A stretch of DNA of 64,000 bases. Source: an uncultured Eisenbergiella sp. (GTDB lineage: Bacteria > Bacillota > Clostridia > Lachnospirales > Lachnospiraceae). The notes under the pieces were generated by a model that was not told the DNA's origin, made no database searches, and saw only the letters and a program-made list of their open reading frames with translations. The stretch lies in contig CANQFM010000001.1 in the NCBI GenBank assembly GCA_947598825.1, positions 1-64,000 on the forward strand, given 5' to 3'. The position numbers and the translations under genes are program-made. Shown here one piece after another: positions 1 to 8,516 of the stretch (the stretch's first letter is position 1; each line of letters starts with the position of its first letter).

Positions 1-668
1 CCATAGTACTTCCCATAGTAGCCGTAGTAACCCTTCGTCCCCATGTTCACCTTGTTCAGCACGCACCCCAGGATACGGCAGCCTGTCTTGCTTAACTGCT
101 CCTTGACATTCTGGGCAAACCGGTAGCTGACGGCGTTGGACTCGATCACGATCACTGCTCCGTCCACTTCCCTCGCTACCACCGCGCTGTCAATTACACT
201 CCCTAAAGGCGGCGTGTCGATGATCACATAGTCAAACTCCTGCCGCAGCTTTGCCACCATCTCCTTGAAGTTCTCGCTCCCCAACAGCTCGCTGGGATTG
301 GGCGGCACCGGCCCGGAAAAAATGATATAAAAATTTTCGATATTGGTTTCGCAGCAGACGTCCTCCAGATATACCTGCCCGCTTAGGTAATGGGACAGCC
401 CGTACTTCTCATGGCTCACCTTATACCGGCCACGCAGGACAGACTTCCTTAAGTCCGCGTCCACCAGGATCGTCCTCTTCCCCGCCTCCGCCATGGACAG
501 CGCCAACTGGAAGGACACGCTGGTCTTCCCCTCATTAGGCGTACAACTGGTAAAGGAAACCACCTTTACGTTCTTCCCCGCAAACTCCAGGTTCGTCCGC
601 AGCGTCTTGTACGCCTCTTTCGTCCTGAAGTCCAGTTTCTCCATTCCTCTGATCACTATGTTCTGCAT
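1..668 (-). CDS. cpsD: CpsD/CapB-type tyrosine autokinase (3' end outside window)
   Basis: Cytoplasmic BY-kinase that pairs with the membrane adaptor CpsC to control export and chain length of capsule or exopolysaccharide. The Walker A motif reads CTPNEGKTSVS, Walker A' reads ILVDADLRKS, and Walker B reads VIIDTPPLG, in the family order. The visible C-terminal end reads GTKGYYGYYGKYYG, the start of the tyrosine cluster that BY-kinases autophosphorylate, but the stop codon lies before base 1. I chose the ATG at 668 because GAGGTAGGG lies just upstream and the frame runs on into the P-loop. It starts 4 bases after the cpsC stop, so it is co-transcribed and probably translationally coupled. The family assignment is firm; the exact polysaccharide is unknown. 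Confidence 0.92.
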   Translation of the reverse strand, partial: MQNIVIRGMEKLDFRTKEAYKTLRTNLEFAGKNVKVVSFTSCTPNEGKTSVSFQLALSMAEAGKRTILVDADLRKSVLRGRYKVSHEKYGLSHYLSGQVYLEDVCCETNIENFYIIFSGPVPPNPSELLGSENFKEMVAKLRQEFDYVIIDTPPLGSVIDSAVVAREVDGAVIVIESNAVSYRFAQNVKEQLSKTGCRILGCVLNKVNMGTKGYYGYYGKYY

Positions 669-672
669 CGCC

Positions 673-1416
673 CTACCTCTTCCTCGCTACTTTCCTGCTC
701 TTGGTTTCCCCTTCCTTTAAGGGGATCAGCGCCAGGGTGGACAGATCCAGATACCGTTCCACGTCCTCCGAGGTCTTCACCGTGTCGTTCATCAGAAAGG
801 CCACAATCGCAGCCACCGCCACTAAAAACACGCCCAGGAAACCGCCGACCAGCGTCAGCATCCCCACCTTAGGGCTGGCCTTCTCCGTCGGCATGTCCGC
901 CGTCTCCACCACGTTCACCGCCTCGATGTCCATTACGTTTCGGATGTGGGCCGACGACGCCTCCCGCACCGCATTGGCGATCTGCATCGCCTGGGCCGGG
1001 TCCCGATCCTTGACCGTGATCGCGATGATCCGGGTGTCCGTGGGCGTCGTCACCGACACGTCCTTCTTCATCTCCTCATAATCCGTATCCAACCCCAACT
1101 GTTCGATCACCTCTTCCAGCACGAACCGGCTCTGGATCAGTTCCGCATAGTCCTTCGTCAACTGCGTCCCCATCTGCAGGTCCGTATAGGTCACGTTGGT
1201 ATTCTCCTGCTTGTTTAAGATATAAATCTTCGTGGTGGATTCATAGGTGGGCGGGATCAGGAACTTGCTCACCAGGAAGAACGCCAGAGCCGCAAGCAGC
1301 CCTGCCGCCAGCATCATGGGCAGCCGTCCCAGCAGCACAAAAAAGATCTCCACCAGGTCGATCTCCACCTCTCCATCCGTCTGGCTGTAATTCGTTTGGA
1401 TGTTCTGATTCTCCAT
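673..1416 (-). CDS. cpsC: Wzz/CpsC-type chain-length determinant and kinase adaptor
   Basis: Membrane protein of 247 residues with the Wzz topology: a cytoplasmic N-terminus, a first membrane segment near residues 31-52, an extracellular domain, and a second membrane segment near 183-206 followed by a basic tail (KSRKVARKR). The tail is where CpsC proteins activate CpsD. In this Gram-positive arrangement the kinase is a separate protein encoded immediately downstream. The MPTEKASPKVG stretch before the second membrane segment is the Pro-rich motif usual in the family. It sits between cpsB and cpsD in one operon read from the promoter at 2232-2261. Confidence 0.92.
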   Translation of the reverse strand: MENQNIQTNYSQTDGEVEIDLVEIFFVLLGRLPMMLAAGLLAALAFFLVSKFLIPPTYESTTKIYILNKQENTNVTYTDLQMGTQLTKDYAELIQSRFVLEEVIEQLGLDTDYEEMKKDVSVTTPTDTRIIAITVKDRDPAQAMQIANAVREASSAHIRNVMDIEAVNVVETADMPTEKASPKVGMLTLVGGFLGVFLVAVAAIVAFLMNDTVKTSEDVERYLDLSTLALIPLKEGETKSRKVARKR

Positions 1417-1433
1417 TCTGTTATGCTCCTCAT

Positions 1434-2162
1434 CTAAATTTCTTCATTGGCAAAGATCGCTTCTGCATTTTCATGAAGCAATTCCCAGGCATATTCGTCG
1501 CCCGCCTTCTTTTTCAGCCACAACGCGCACTTTTCCATCTGGGGAGATCGCCTGCCGCTGCCGCGATGGGCATCCGTAGCAACAAAATGAACCAGACGAT
1601 CCCGGATCAATCTGGCTGCGATCCTTTTCAGACCAAACCCCCAGTCGCCTGTCAGACTTCCTGCGTTGACCTGAATCCTGCAGCCCATATCGATCAATTC
1701 CTGTACCCGCTCCGGCTTGGCGGCCACCTGTGCATAACGTTCCACATGGGCCACTATCGGCCAATAACCGTTACCGGACAGATGATACAGCCCATCCCGG
1801 ATATAACTCCAGTTCTCATCCGGCAAAAACTCTACCAACGCGTACCGGGAACCGGCCAGCGTCGGCAGGATTCCTTCTTCCAGTTGTCCGGTCAGTTCAT
1901 GGCTGTACAAAAGCTCACCGCCGGGATACAATCTGATGTCGACAGGAAATCGTGAAAGTTCTTCTGAAAGCAACTCTATTCTTTTGTGTATTCCGCTGAC
2001 GGAGACACATTTTCGATCCGGTTTCTGATGCGGGGTCAAAATGATCTTATGTATATTCTCCCGATATGCCAGCTTCAGCATGGCTATGCTCTCTGCCAGA
2101 TCCCGTGCCCCATCGTCAACACCAGGCAGGATATGACAATGGATGTCCGTATAGGAAAACAT
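1434..2162 (-). CDS. cpsB: CpsB/CapC-type PHP-family tyrosine-protein phosphatase
   Basis: Mn-dependent phosphatase of the PHP superfamily that dephosphorylates the CpsD tyrosine tail. The N-terminal motif TDIHCHILPGVDDG carries the first metal ligands, HVERYA lies mid-protein, and FVATDAH near the C-terminus supplies the last ligands. Two in-frame starts are possible, at 2174 and 2162. I prefer 2162 because GGGTGAG lies at the right distance before it, while the upstream ATG has no ribosome-binding site. The product is then 242 residues, normal for CpsB. It is the first gene of the operon after the promoter at 2232-2261, with cpsC 17 bases downstream. Confidence 0.9.
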   Translation of the reverse strand: MFSYTDIHCHILPGVDDGARDLAESIAMLKLAYRENIHKIILTPHQKPDRKCVSVSGIHKRIELLSEELSRFPVDIRLYPGGELLYSHELTGQLEEGILPTLAGSRYALVEFLPDENWSYIRDGLYHLSGNGYWPIVAHVERYAQVAAKPERVQELIDMGCRIQVNAGSLTGDWGFGLKRIAARLIRDRLVHFVATDAHRGSGRRSPQMEKCALWLKKKAGDEYAWELLHENAEAIFANEEI

Positions 2163-2231
2163 ATTCTCACCCATATACTACATTTTGTGCGTCCAGGTTT
2201 GCTTTACCCGATACCTGTCGCAACCTCATTC

Positions 2232-2261
2232 ATTATATACGTTTTAAACGTACCTTGTCAA
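2232..2261 (-). promoter_or_regulatory. cps operon promoter, TTGACA-N18-TATAAT
   Basis: Reading the minus strand, TTGACA is at 2261-2256 and TATAAT at 2237-2232, separated by 18 bases. Both hexamers are perfect sigma-A consensus. Initiation would be near 2225, giving a leader of about 60 bases before cpsB. The spacer is almost entirely filled by a 15-base palindrome (2238-2252), so a bound protein would block RNA polymerase. Confidence 0.85.
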
Positions 2262-2295
2262 ATATAAATCTGTCGAAATGTACGTTATAAACGTA
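2238..2295. promoter_or_regulatory. Two matching 15-bp inverted repeats at the cps promoter
   Basis: TACGTTTTAAACGTA (2238-2252) is a perfect palindrome around one central base. TACGTTATAAACGTA (2281-2295) differs from it at one position. The centres are 43 bases apart, about four helical turns, so two dimers would sit on the same face of the DNA. One lies between -35 and -10 and the other upstream of -35. This is the classic layout of an operator pair, possibly looped. The regulator is not in the window and I do not recognise the motif. Confidence 0.65.
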
Positions 2296-2374
2296 TTAAT
2301 TTGTGCCATTTTTAACAATAACGGGGAAAAAGAGAATTATATGGAAAAAAGATTTGACTTTGCTGTATGCAAAC

Positions 2375-2424
2375 AAAAAGCTGACCTCCCCAACGCCTGC
2401 ACAGGCGTCGTCCGGATGGTCAGC
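2375..2424 (-). terminator. Rho-independent terminator after the 34-residue candidate gene
   Basis: On the minus strand GCTGACC (from 2424) pairs with GGTCAGC (ending 2380), enclosing an inner hairpin ACGCCTG/CAGGCGT, and is followed by TTTTTGTTT. It is the only terminator between the pckA terminator and the cps promoter, so it implies a separate transcript starting between about 2640 and 2430. Confidence 0.6.
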
Positions 2425-2461
2425 CATAAGAAGTGATCCGCCCCAGGATTCAGAGCGTTTT

Positions 2462-2566
2462 TTATAACAGCGCCCGCAGCTTGCGGGCCAGATAAAGCGG
2501 CAAACTGATAAAGTTATCGTTGATCTGATAATTGCGTTTGGAAAAACGGTTTTGAAAATTTACCAC
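2462..2566 (-). CDS. Candidate small protein, 34 residues, unknown
   Basis: A short reading frame with a GTG start preceded at good distance by GGGGGA and closed by TAA at 2462-2464; a terminator hairpin follows within 40 bases. The product is basic (pattern RFSKRN...YLARKLRALL) with a hydrophobic, potentially amphipathic C-terminal half. An in-frame TGA lies 18 bases upstream of the GTG, so it is not the tail of a longer intact gene, although it could be a relic of one. I do not recognise it. Possible roles include a small membrane-active peptide or a leader peptide; it may also be chance. Confidence 0.3.
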   Translation of the reverse strand: MVNFQNRFSKRNYQINDNFISLPLYLARKLRALL

Positions 2567-2638
2567 ATTTTTCCCCCGTTTTCAATCCTTCTTTTGCACA
2601 TTTTTCTTATATTTATGCTCTATAATTTCACATTTTTC
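2564..2638. repeat. Three direct repeats of CACATTTTTC at 32-33 bp spacing
   Basis: CACATTTTTC occurs at 2564-2573, 2597-2606 and 2629-2638. The spacing of 33 and 32 bases is three helical turns, so a protein could bind all three on one face. On the minus strand they read GAAAAATGTG and sit just upstream of, and into, the start of the 34-residue candidate gene. The surrounding 75 bases are otherwise AT-rich and non-coding. Confidence 0.5.
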
Positions 2639-2660
2639 CTGCAGACACAAAAATGCCTGT

Positions 2661-2698
2661 CAAAAACCCCAGGCACGACAATACCGCGCCTGGGGTTT
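2661..2698 (-). terminator. pckA terminator
   Basis: CCCCAGGC (2667-2674) pairs with GCCTGGGG (2688-2695); three more A-T pairs extend the stem to 11 bp. On the minus strand it is followed by TTTTTG. It lies about 50 bases after the pckA stop codon. Confidence 0.85.
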
Positions 2699-2745
2699 CA
2701 TGATCCCGTATGATTTGTTTCAGCCGCCCGGGGCGTCTGGATCGA

Positions 2746-4350
2746 TTATAACTGCGGGCCTGCTGCGACCAGCGCTTTGCCGGCCTCGTTGCCCTCATAC
2801 TTCGCGAAGTTCTTGATGAACCGCTGCGCCAGATCCTTGGCCTTTGTCTCCCACTCGGAAGCGTCCGCGTAGGTATCACGAGGATCCAGGATATGGGTAT
2901 CCACGCCCTTTAACTCCGTAGGCACTTCAAAGTTGAAGTAAGGGATCTTCTTGGTAGGCGCGTCGGCGATGTCGCCGTTTAAGATCGCGTCGATGATGCC
3001 GCGGGTATCCTTAATGGAGATACGCTTGCCAGTGCCGTTCCAGCCGGTGTTGACCAGATAAGCCTTGGCTCCGTTGGCTTCCATCTTCTTGACCAGCTCT
3101 TCCGCGTACTTGGTCGGATGCAGCTCCAGGAAAGCCTGGCCGAAGCAGGCGGAGAAAGTAGGAGTGGGCTCGGTGATGCCGCGCTCGGTGCCGGCCAGCT
3201 TCGCGGTGAATCCGGACAGGAAGTAGTACTGGGTCTGTTCAGGCGTCAGGATGGACACTGGCGGCAGCACGCCGAAAGCGTCGGCGGACAAAAAGATCAC
3301 ATTTTTCGCGGCAGGCGCTGCGGACACAGGGCGCACAATCTTCTCGATGTGGTCGATCGGATAGGATACGCGGGTGTTCTCGGTAACGCTCTTGTCGTCG
3401 AAGTCGATCTTGCCGTTCTCATCCAGGGTTACGTTCTCCAAAAGCGCGTTGCGCTTGATGGCATTGTAAATGTCGGGCTCGGAATCCTTATCCAGGTTGA
3501 TGACCTTCGCATAGCAGCCGCCCTCGAAGTTGAACACGCCGTTGTCGTCCCAGCCGTGTTCGTCATCGCCGATGAGCAGACGCTTGGGATCGGTGGAAAG
3601 GGTGGTCTTACCCGTGCCGGAAAGGCCGAAGAAAATGGCGGTATTCTCGCCGTTCATATCGGTGTTGGCGGAGCAGTGCATGGAAGCGATGCCCTTTAAC
3701 GGCAGATAGTAGTTCATCATGGAGAACATACCCTTCTTCATCTCGCCGCCGTACCAGGTATTGATGATGACCTGCTCCCGGCTGGTGATATTGAAGACGA
3801 CCGCCGTCTCAGAATTTAAACCCAGTTCCTTGTAGTTCTCCACTTTCGCCTTGGACGCGTTGTAAACCACGAAATCGGGCTCAAAGCTCGCCAGTTCTTC
3901 CGCCGTAGGCTGGATGAACATATTCTTCACGAAATGAGCCTGCCACGCCACTTCCATGATGAAGCGGATCGCCATGCGGGTGTCCTTGTTGGCGCCGCAG
4001 AAAGCGTCTACAACATACAGCTTCTTATTGGAAAGCTCGTTGATCGCGATCTCCTTGACCGCTTTCCAGGTCTCTTCGGAAGCAGGATGGTTGTCGTTCT
4101 TGTATGCATCGGAAGTCCACCACACGGTATCCTTGGAGTTCTCATCCATAACGATGAACTTGTCTTTGGGGGAACGGCCGGTATAAATACCCGTCATAAC
4201 GTTGACCGCACCCAGCTCGCTCACCTGTCCTTTATCATAGCCCTCCAGAGTAGGGTCTGTCTCCTCTTTGAACAGGAACTCATAGTCAGGATTGTGTACG
4301 ATCTCCTTCGTCCCGGTAATGCCATACTTGCTTAAATTGATCTCTGCCAT
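2746..4350 (-). CDS. pckA: Phosphoenolpyruvate carboxykinase (ATP)
   Basis: Cytoplasmic enzyme interconverting oxaloacetate plus ATP with phosphoenolpyruvate, CO2 and ADP. The 534 residues match the usual length of the ATP-dependent class. The kinase-1a P-loop GLSGTGKTT is at residues 242-250, followed by the metal site [10 protein letters not shown] (258-267) and the substrate loop TGRSPKDK (57-64). A monocistronic unit is likely: it has its own promoter (4428-4456) and terminator (2661-2698). In fermenting clostridia the enzyme often works in the carboxylating direction, feeding C4 acids. That direction is inference here, but it fits the sodium decarboxylase operon at 24-30 kb. Confidence 0.97.
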   Translation of the reverse strand: MAEINLSKYGITGTKEIVHNPDYEFLFKEETDPTLEGYDKGQVSELGAVNVMTGIYTGRSPKDKFIVMDENSKDTVWWTSDAYKNDNHPASEETWKAVKEIAINELSNKKLYVVDAFCGANKDTRMAIRFIMEVAWQAHFVKNMFIQPTAEELASFEPDFVVYNASKAKVENYKELGLNSETAVVFNITSREQVIINTWYGGEMKKGMFSMMNYYLPLKGIASMHCSANTDMNGENTAIFFGLSGTGKTTLSTDPKRLLIGDDEHGWDDNGVFNFEGGCYAKVINLDKDSEPDIYNAIKRNALLENVTLDENGKIDFDDKSVTENTRVSYPIDHIEKIVRPVSAAPAAKNVIFLSADAFGVLPPVSILTPEQTQYYFLSGFTAKLAGTERGITEPTPTFSACFGQAFLELHPTKYAEELVKKMEANGAKAYLVNTGWNGTGKRISIKDTRGIIDAILNGDIADAPTKKIPYFNFEVPTELKGVDTHILDPRDTYADASEWETKAKDLAQRFIKNFAKYEGNEAGKALVAAGPQL

Positions 4351-4427
4351 CTCGCATTCTACCTCTTTTCCTTATTAGTATTGTTATGATGCGGATTTCT
4401 GATAAACCCTGCAATTACACCGTCTGT

Positions 4428-4456
4428 ATTATCTCAGAAGTCCATTCAAAAGTCAA
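4428..4456 (-). promoter_or_regulatory. pckA promoter, TTGACT-N17-GATAAT
   Basis: On the minus strand TTGACT (4456-4451) and GATAAT (4433-4428) are 17 bases apart, giving an expected start near 4421 and a leader of about 70 bases. Each hexamer has one mismatch to the sigma-A consensus. Confidence 0.75.
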
Positions 4457-4499
4457 TCGTTTTACGCGGCAAAAAGAGATTTTAGTTTTTTTTCATTTT

Positions 4500-6299
4500 T
4501 CAGACCGCCCGCGTGGCCTCCAAAAGCCACTGCGCCTCTTCCCCGTCCAGGTAGGGCAGGATCTTCTCCCGCACCTGCTCATGATAGCGGTTCAGGCGCC
4601 GGATATCCGCCGGCTCCATGAGCGCAGGATTGATGGCCTCCAGATCGATGGGCACATAGGTCAGTGTCTCAAAATGCATGAACTGACCGTCGCCGTTCTT
4701 CTCCCCGTTGACCGCCACCAGCACGTTTTCCGTGCGGATCCCGTGGCTGCCCTCGATATAGACGCCCGGCTCGTTGGTGACGTCCATCCCCGCTTCCAGC
4801 ACCGCTTCCGGCATCCCGTCGGTATAACGCCAGCGGATGTTCTGCGGGCCTTCGTGTACATTGAGGATATATCCCACGCCATGGCCGGTGCCGCATTTAT
4901 AGTCGATATTTTGCTCCCACAAAGGCTGGCGGGCCAGGATGTCCAGATTGCGGCCGCTGCAGCCGTACAGAAAATGAGCGTCCGACAGTCGGAGCATCCC
5001 GACGGCCACAGCGGTAAAATGAGCCTTTACCTCTTCCGATACGGGGCCCAGCGTAAAGGTACGGGTGACGTCCGTGGTCCCGCCCAGATATTGTCCGCCG
5101 GAATCCACCAAAAGCATCCCCTCCGGCTGCAGGACCGCGCAGCTTTCCGGCGTCGCCTCATAGTGCATCATGGCCGCGTTGGGGCCGTAGGCGCTGATCG
5201 TCGGAAAGGAAAGCTCTAAAAATCCGTCGATCTGGCTGCGCAGGCCGTCCAGATACTGCGCGGCGGTATATTCCGTCAGAGGGAGCCTGCCGATATTTTT
5301 TTTCACCCAATAGAGGAACCTGCACACGGCGGCGCTGTCCTTCAGATAGACCTGACGCATATGCTCCAGCTCCACGGGATTCTTGACCGCCTTCATCAGC
5401 GTCGTGGGATTGGGCGCGCAGACAGTCTTTGCGCGTCCGGCGAGGATCTGATAAAAGGTATAGCCAAGCTGTCCGGGATCGCACAGCACGCTGCCCTCCA
5501 TAGGACAGTGCTTTAAAAAGTCCTCCGTCTCCCCGTAATCGTGCAGCGCAATCCCACAGCGCTGCGCATGGGCCTTCATTTCCTCTGTCACTTCCCCGGC
5601 CTGGAGAAAAAGATGACACGCCTCCCGGGTGATCCAGGCGTAAGACAGGGCCACAGGATTGCATTCCACATCCCGCCCCCGGATGTTAAAAAGCCACATG
5701 AGGTCGTCCAGCTTGCTCAAAAAATGACAGGCCGCGCCAAGCTTATGCATCTTTTCACGCAAAGCGGCAAGCTTTTCTTCCACGCTCCTGCCGCAGAGGG
5801 ATTCGTCCAGCACCGTCACGGGATGACAGGGCAGCGGCGGCCGATCCTTCCAGATCTCGTCGGCCAGATCCTTTTCATAGGAAAACTTCACCTGTTTGGA
5901 AGCCAGCGCCTTCTCAAGCTCCCACCCGAAACGGGTATCTACCACCCGCCCGTCGAAGCCCAGCGTTTCTCCCTCCTGCATACGGGCAGCCAGAAATTCC
6001 TCCTTGGTCGGCACGCCCTCTTCCAGCATACGGTAAAGGACGACGCCAGTCCCTTCCAGTTCCCGCTGAGCCTGGATAAAATACCGGCCGTCCGTCCACA
6101 GCCCGGCCTCCTGCCTGCCGACGATCAGCGTCCCGTTGGAGCCGGTAAACCCGCACAGATACTCCCGCACCTTAAAATGATCGTCCACATATTCGGAATT
6201 ATGAAAATCCGCCGTAGGTACCAGATACCAGTCCACTCCATTGTCAGCCATAACGCGCCGCAGCGCATCGATCCGGTCCCGGATCATCTGATTGTTCAT
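4500..6299 (-). CDS. M24-family Xaa-Pro aminopeptidase (three-domain type)
   Basis: Cytosolic metallopeptidase removing an N-terminal residue that precedes proline. The 599 residues fit the long bacterial and eukaryotic aminopeptidase P class: two creatinase-like N-terminal domains and a C-terminal pita-bread domain. The five metal ligands are visible: D399 (LLVDSGG), D410 (TTDVTRTF), H473 (GTGHGVG), E510 (TNEPGVY) and E544 (HFETLTY). The start at 6299 overlaps the deoC stop as ATGA, which shows translational coupling. An upstream extension of the frame runs through deoC in another frame and is not real. Confidence 0.95.
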   Translation of the reverse strand: MNNQMIRDRIDALRRVMADNGVDWYLVPTADFHNSEYVDDHFKVREYLCGFTGSNGTLIVGRQEAGLWTDGRYFIQAQRELEGTGVVLYRMLEEGVPTKEEFLAARMQEGETLGFDGRVVDTRFGWELEKALASKQVKFSYEKDLADEIWKDRPPLPCHPVTVLDESLCGRSVEEKLAALREKMHKLGAACHFLSKLDDLMWLFNIRGRDVECNPVALSYAWITREACHLFLQAGEVTEEMKAHAQRCGIALHDYGETEDFLKHCPMEGSVLCDPGQLGYTFYQILAGRAKTVCAPNPTTLMKAVKNPVELEHMRQVYLKDSAAVCRFLYWVKKNIGRLPLTEYTAAQYLDGLRSQIDGFLELSFPTISAYGPNAAMMHYEATPESCAVLQPEGMLLVDSGGQYLGGTTDVTRTFTLGPVSEEVKAHFTAVAVGMLRLSDAHFLYGCSGRNLDILARQPLWEQNIDYKCGTGHGVGYILNVHEGPQNIRWRYTDGMPEAVLEAGMDVTNEPGVYIEGSHGIRTENVLVAVNGEKNGDGQFMHFETLTYVPIDLEAINPALMEPADIRRLNRYHEQVREKILPYLDGEEAQWLLEATRAV

Positions 6300-6949
6300 T
6301 CCAGTTCCTCCCTTAAAAGACTCACGGCCGCAGAAGACCCGATCCGTTCGCAGCCGGCCTCCAGAAAGCGTTCCATGTCCTCTCTGGTCCGGATGCCGCC
6401 CGCCGCCTTGATCTTCACCTGCGGTCCGATATGTTCCCGAAACAGTAAAACGTCCTCCAGGGCCGCCCCTTTCGTTCCGAAGCCGGTCGAGGTCTTGATA
6501 TAATCCGCCCCCGCCCGGGTCACGATGCGGCACAGTTCGATCTTTTCTTCTCCTGTTAGATAACAGGTCTCTATGATCACCTTGAGGATACGCCCTTTAC
6601 AGATCTCTCTCAGCCTGCGGATCTCTGCCTCTACCCGGTCGTAACGATGGTCCTTCACGTCGGTCAGATTTACCACCATGTCGATTTCGTTGCAGCCCTC
6701 CGCTAAGGCCTGTCTGACCTCCGCCTCCTTGGCCTGCGTGACGCTGTATCCCAGAGGGAAGCCCACCACAGTACACAGGTTCAGCCCCGGGAACGCCTCA
6801 TGGGCCCTGGCCACAAAACAGGGCGGGATGCAAACGCCGGCTGTCTGAAACTGTACCGCCTCCCGGCACAGTTGGGCCACCTCCTCCCAGGAAGCACAGG
6901 CTTTCAGAAGGGTATGGTCCACATGGGAAAGGATTTCTCTGCTCTCCAT
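6296..6949 (-). CDS. deoC: Deoxyribose-phosphate aldolase
   Basis: Class I aldolase splitting 2-deoxyribose-5-phosphate into glyceraldehyde-3-phosphate and acetaldehyde. The Schiff-base lysine is K152 in the motif YIKTSTGFGT, the proton-relay lysine is K181 in KIKAAGGIR, and D90 lies in NEIDMVVN. The length of 217 residues is typical. GGAGGT precedes the ATG. It is the first gene of a two-gene operon with the M24 peptidase. An inverted repeat at 6964-6988 sits just upstream of the ribosome-binding site. No deoxynucleoside phosphorylase or kinase gene is nearby. Confidence 0.96.
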   Translation of the reverse strand: MESREILSHVDHTLLKACASWEEVAQLCREAVQFQTAGVCIPPCFVARAHEAFPGLNLCTVVGFPLGYSVTQAKEAEVRQALAEGCNEIDMVVNLTDVKDHRYDRVEAEIRRLREICKGRILKVIIETCYLTGEEKIELCRIVTRAGADYIKTSTGFGTKGAALEDVLLFREHIGPQVKIKAAGGIRTREDMERFLEAGCERIGSSAAVSLLREELE

Positions 6950-6963
6950 TTTACCTCCATTCC

Positions 6964-6988
6964 GGAGCGCAAAACCGGTGCGCGCTCC
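6964..6988 (-). promoter_or_regulatory. Hairpin in the deoC leader
   Basis: GGAGCGC (6964-6970) is the inverted copy of GCGCTCC (6982-6988), an arm of 7 bp around an 11-base loop. In the deoC transcript it lies about 15-40 bases before the start codon. It could be an operator or a leader stem; nothing more can be said. Confidence 0.35.
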
Positions 6989-7064
6989 TGATATGCATTT
7001 CCGGTTTCCATTTTACTCCAATTTCCTGTAAATGTGAACAATTTCTAAAATTTCACATTTCGCC

Positions 7065-7093
7065 TTGAGAGGGGCCGTCGGGTTATGTTAAGA
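7065..7093 (+). promoter_or_regulatory. Probable citrate synthase promoter, TTGAGA-N17-TTAAGA
   Basis: TTGAGA at 7065-7070 and TTAAGA at 7088-7093 are 17 bases apart, with expected initiation about 7100, some 35 bases before the gltA start. An alternative -10 (GATAAT, 7095-7100) lacks a well-placed -35. Confidence 0.5.
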
Positions 7094-7133
7094 TGATAAT
7101 GTATTTGCTGGATTATAGAAAGGCGGTGCGTCG

Positions 7134-8510
7134 ATGGATTATCAGAACACACATGACTATTCCGATGTTACGCAGGAGATCATCCGGCTCTCCCGTCTGT
7201 GCGAAAAGGCGGGGACAGTCGATCCTGAATTATATACCAAATACGATGTCAAGCGGGGCCTTCGCGATTTGAACGGCAAGGGCGTCCTGGCCGGGCTGAC
7301 CAATATTTCCAATGTGCAGGCGACCGAGATCGTGGACGGCGTTTCCGTACCGGCCCACGGCAGGCTCTATTACCGCGGCTACAATGTGGAGGATCTGGTG
7401 CGCGGGTTCAGCGCAGACGGCCGCTTCGGCTTCGACGAGGTCACCTATCTTCTGCTGTTTGACAAGCTTCCCAACCGTCGGGAGCTGGAGTCCTTTTCCG
7501 CGCTGCTTGCCTCCTACCGCAGCCTGCCCACCAGCTTTGTGCGCGATATCATCATGAAAGCGCCCAGCAAGGATATGATGAATACGCTTGCCCGCAGCGT
7601 CCTGACGCTCTATTCCTATGACGACAGGGCGGACGACGTTTCCCTGCCCAACGTACTGCGCCAGTGCCTGCAACTGATCAGCCTCTGCCCGATGCTCTCC
7701 ATCTACGGGTATCAGGCCTACAGCCACTACCACGATGGGAACAGCCTTTACATACACCAGCCCTCCCAGGAGCTTTCCATGGCGGAGAATATCCTCCATA
7801 TCCTGCGTCCCGACAGCAGCTATACGCCGCTCGAGGCGAAGATCCTGGATATCGCGCTGATCTTACATATGGAACACGGCGGCGGCAATAACTCCACCTT
7901 CACCACCCGCGTCGTCACCTCTTCCCTTTCCGACACCTACTCCGTTATCGCAGCGGCCATCGGCTCCCTAAAGGGTCCCCGGCACGGCGGCGCCAACATC
8001 AAGGTGGTCCGGATGTTCGAGGACATGAAGGAAAAGGTGAAAGACTGGAAGGACGATGAAGAGGTGAGCCGTTACCTTTCCCGCCTTTTGAGCCGTGATG
8101 AGTTCGACCACGCCGGCCTGATCTACGGCGTCGGCCACGCGATCTATTCCAAATCCGATCCCCGTGCGGTCATCTTCAAGGGCTTTGTGGAAAAGCTTTC
8201 CGAGGAAAAAGGGCTGCACGACGAATTTGACCTGTATAACCGGGTAGAACGGCTGGCCCCCCAGATCATCGCCGGGGAGCGCAAAATGTATAAGGGCGTC
8301 AGCGTCAACGTAGACTTTTATTCCGGATTCGTCTACAAGATGATGGGACTTCCCATGGAACTCTACACGCCGATCTTTGCCATCGCGCGTATGGTGGGCT
8401 GGAGCGCCCACCGGATGGAGGAGCTGGCCTCCGGCGGCAAGATCATCCGCCCCGCCTACCGCACGCTCTGCGAAGCCAAAGCCTACACGGCACTGGATAC
8501 CAGGAAATAA
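7134..8510 (+). CDS. gltA: Citrate synthase
   Basis: Condenses oxaloacetate and acetyl-CoA to citrate. The catalytic triad is recognisable: H284 in GPRHGGAN, H335 in YGVGHAIYSK and D342 in SDPRA; HMEHGGGNNS (246-254) is the conserved substrate-binding stretch. The 458 residues, with an extra N-terminal region of about 60 residues before the core, correspond to the longer clostridial form. The ribosome-binding site is AAGGCGGTG. It is transcribed divergently from deoC and is monocistronic. In an anaerobe with no other TCA genes here, the likely role is glutamate synthesis. Confidence 0.96.
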   Translation: MDYQNTHDYSDVTQEIIRLSRLCEKAGTVDPELYTKYDVKRGLRDLNGKGVLAGLTNISNVQATEIVDGVSVPAHGRLYYRGYNVEDLVRGFSADGRFGFDEVTYLLLFDKLPNRRELESFSALLASYRSLPTSFVRDIIMKAPSKDMMNTLARSVLTLYSYDDRADDVSLPNVLRQCLQLISLCPMLSIYGYQAYSHYHDGNSLYIHQPSQELSMAENILHILRPDSSYTPLEAKILDIALILHMEHGGGNNSTFTTRVVTSSLSDTYSVIAAAIGSLKGPRHGGANIKVVRMFEDMKEKVKDWKDDEEVSRYLSRLLSRDEFDHAGLIYGVGHAIYSKSDPRAVIFKGFVEKLSEEKGLHDEFDLYNRVERLAPQIIAGERKMYKGVSVNVDFYSGFVYKMMGLPMELYTPIFAIARMVGWSAHRMEELASGGKIIRPAYRTLCEAKAYTALDTRK

Positions 8511-8516
8511 AAGCGA

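Noticed and set aside
2271..2277. Spo0A box TGTCGAA upstream of the cps -35, with further copies near 12950 and 62190
   Set aside because: A 7-base match is expected about eight times by chance in 64 kb on both strands, and the copies show no common arrangement.
2341..2436. A 31-codon plus-strand frame starting MEKRFDF
   Set aside because: It has only a weak ribosome-binding site and runs through the terminator hairpin of the minus-strand unit. The minus-strand 34-codon frame is better supported.
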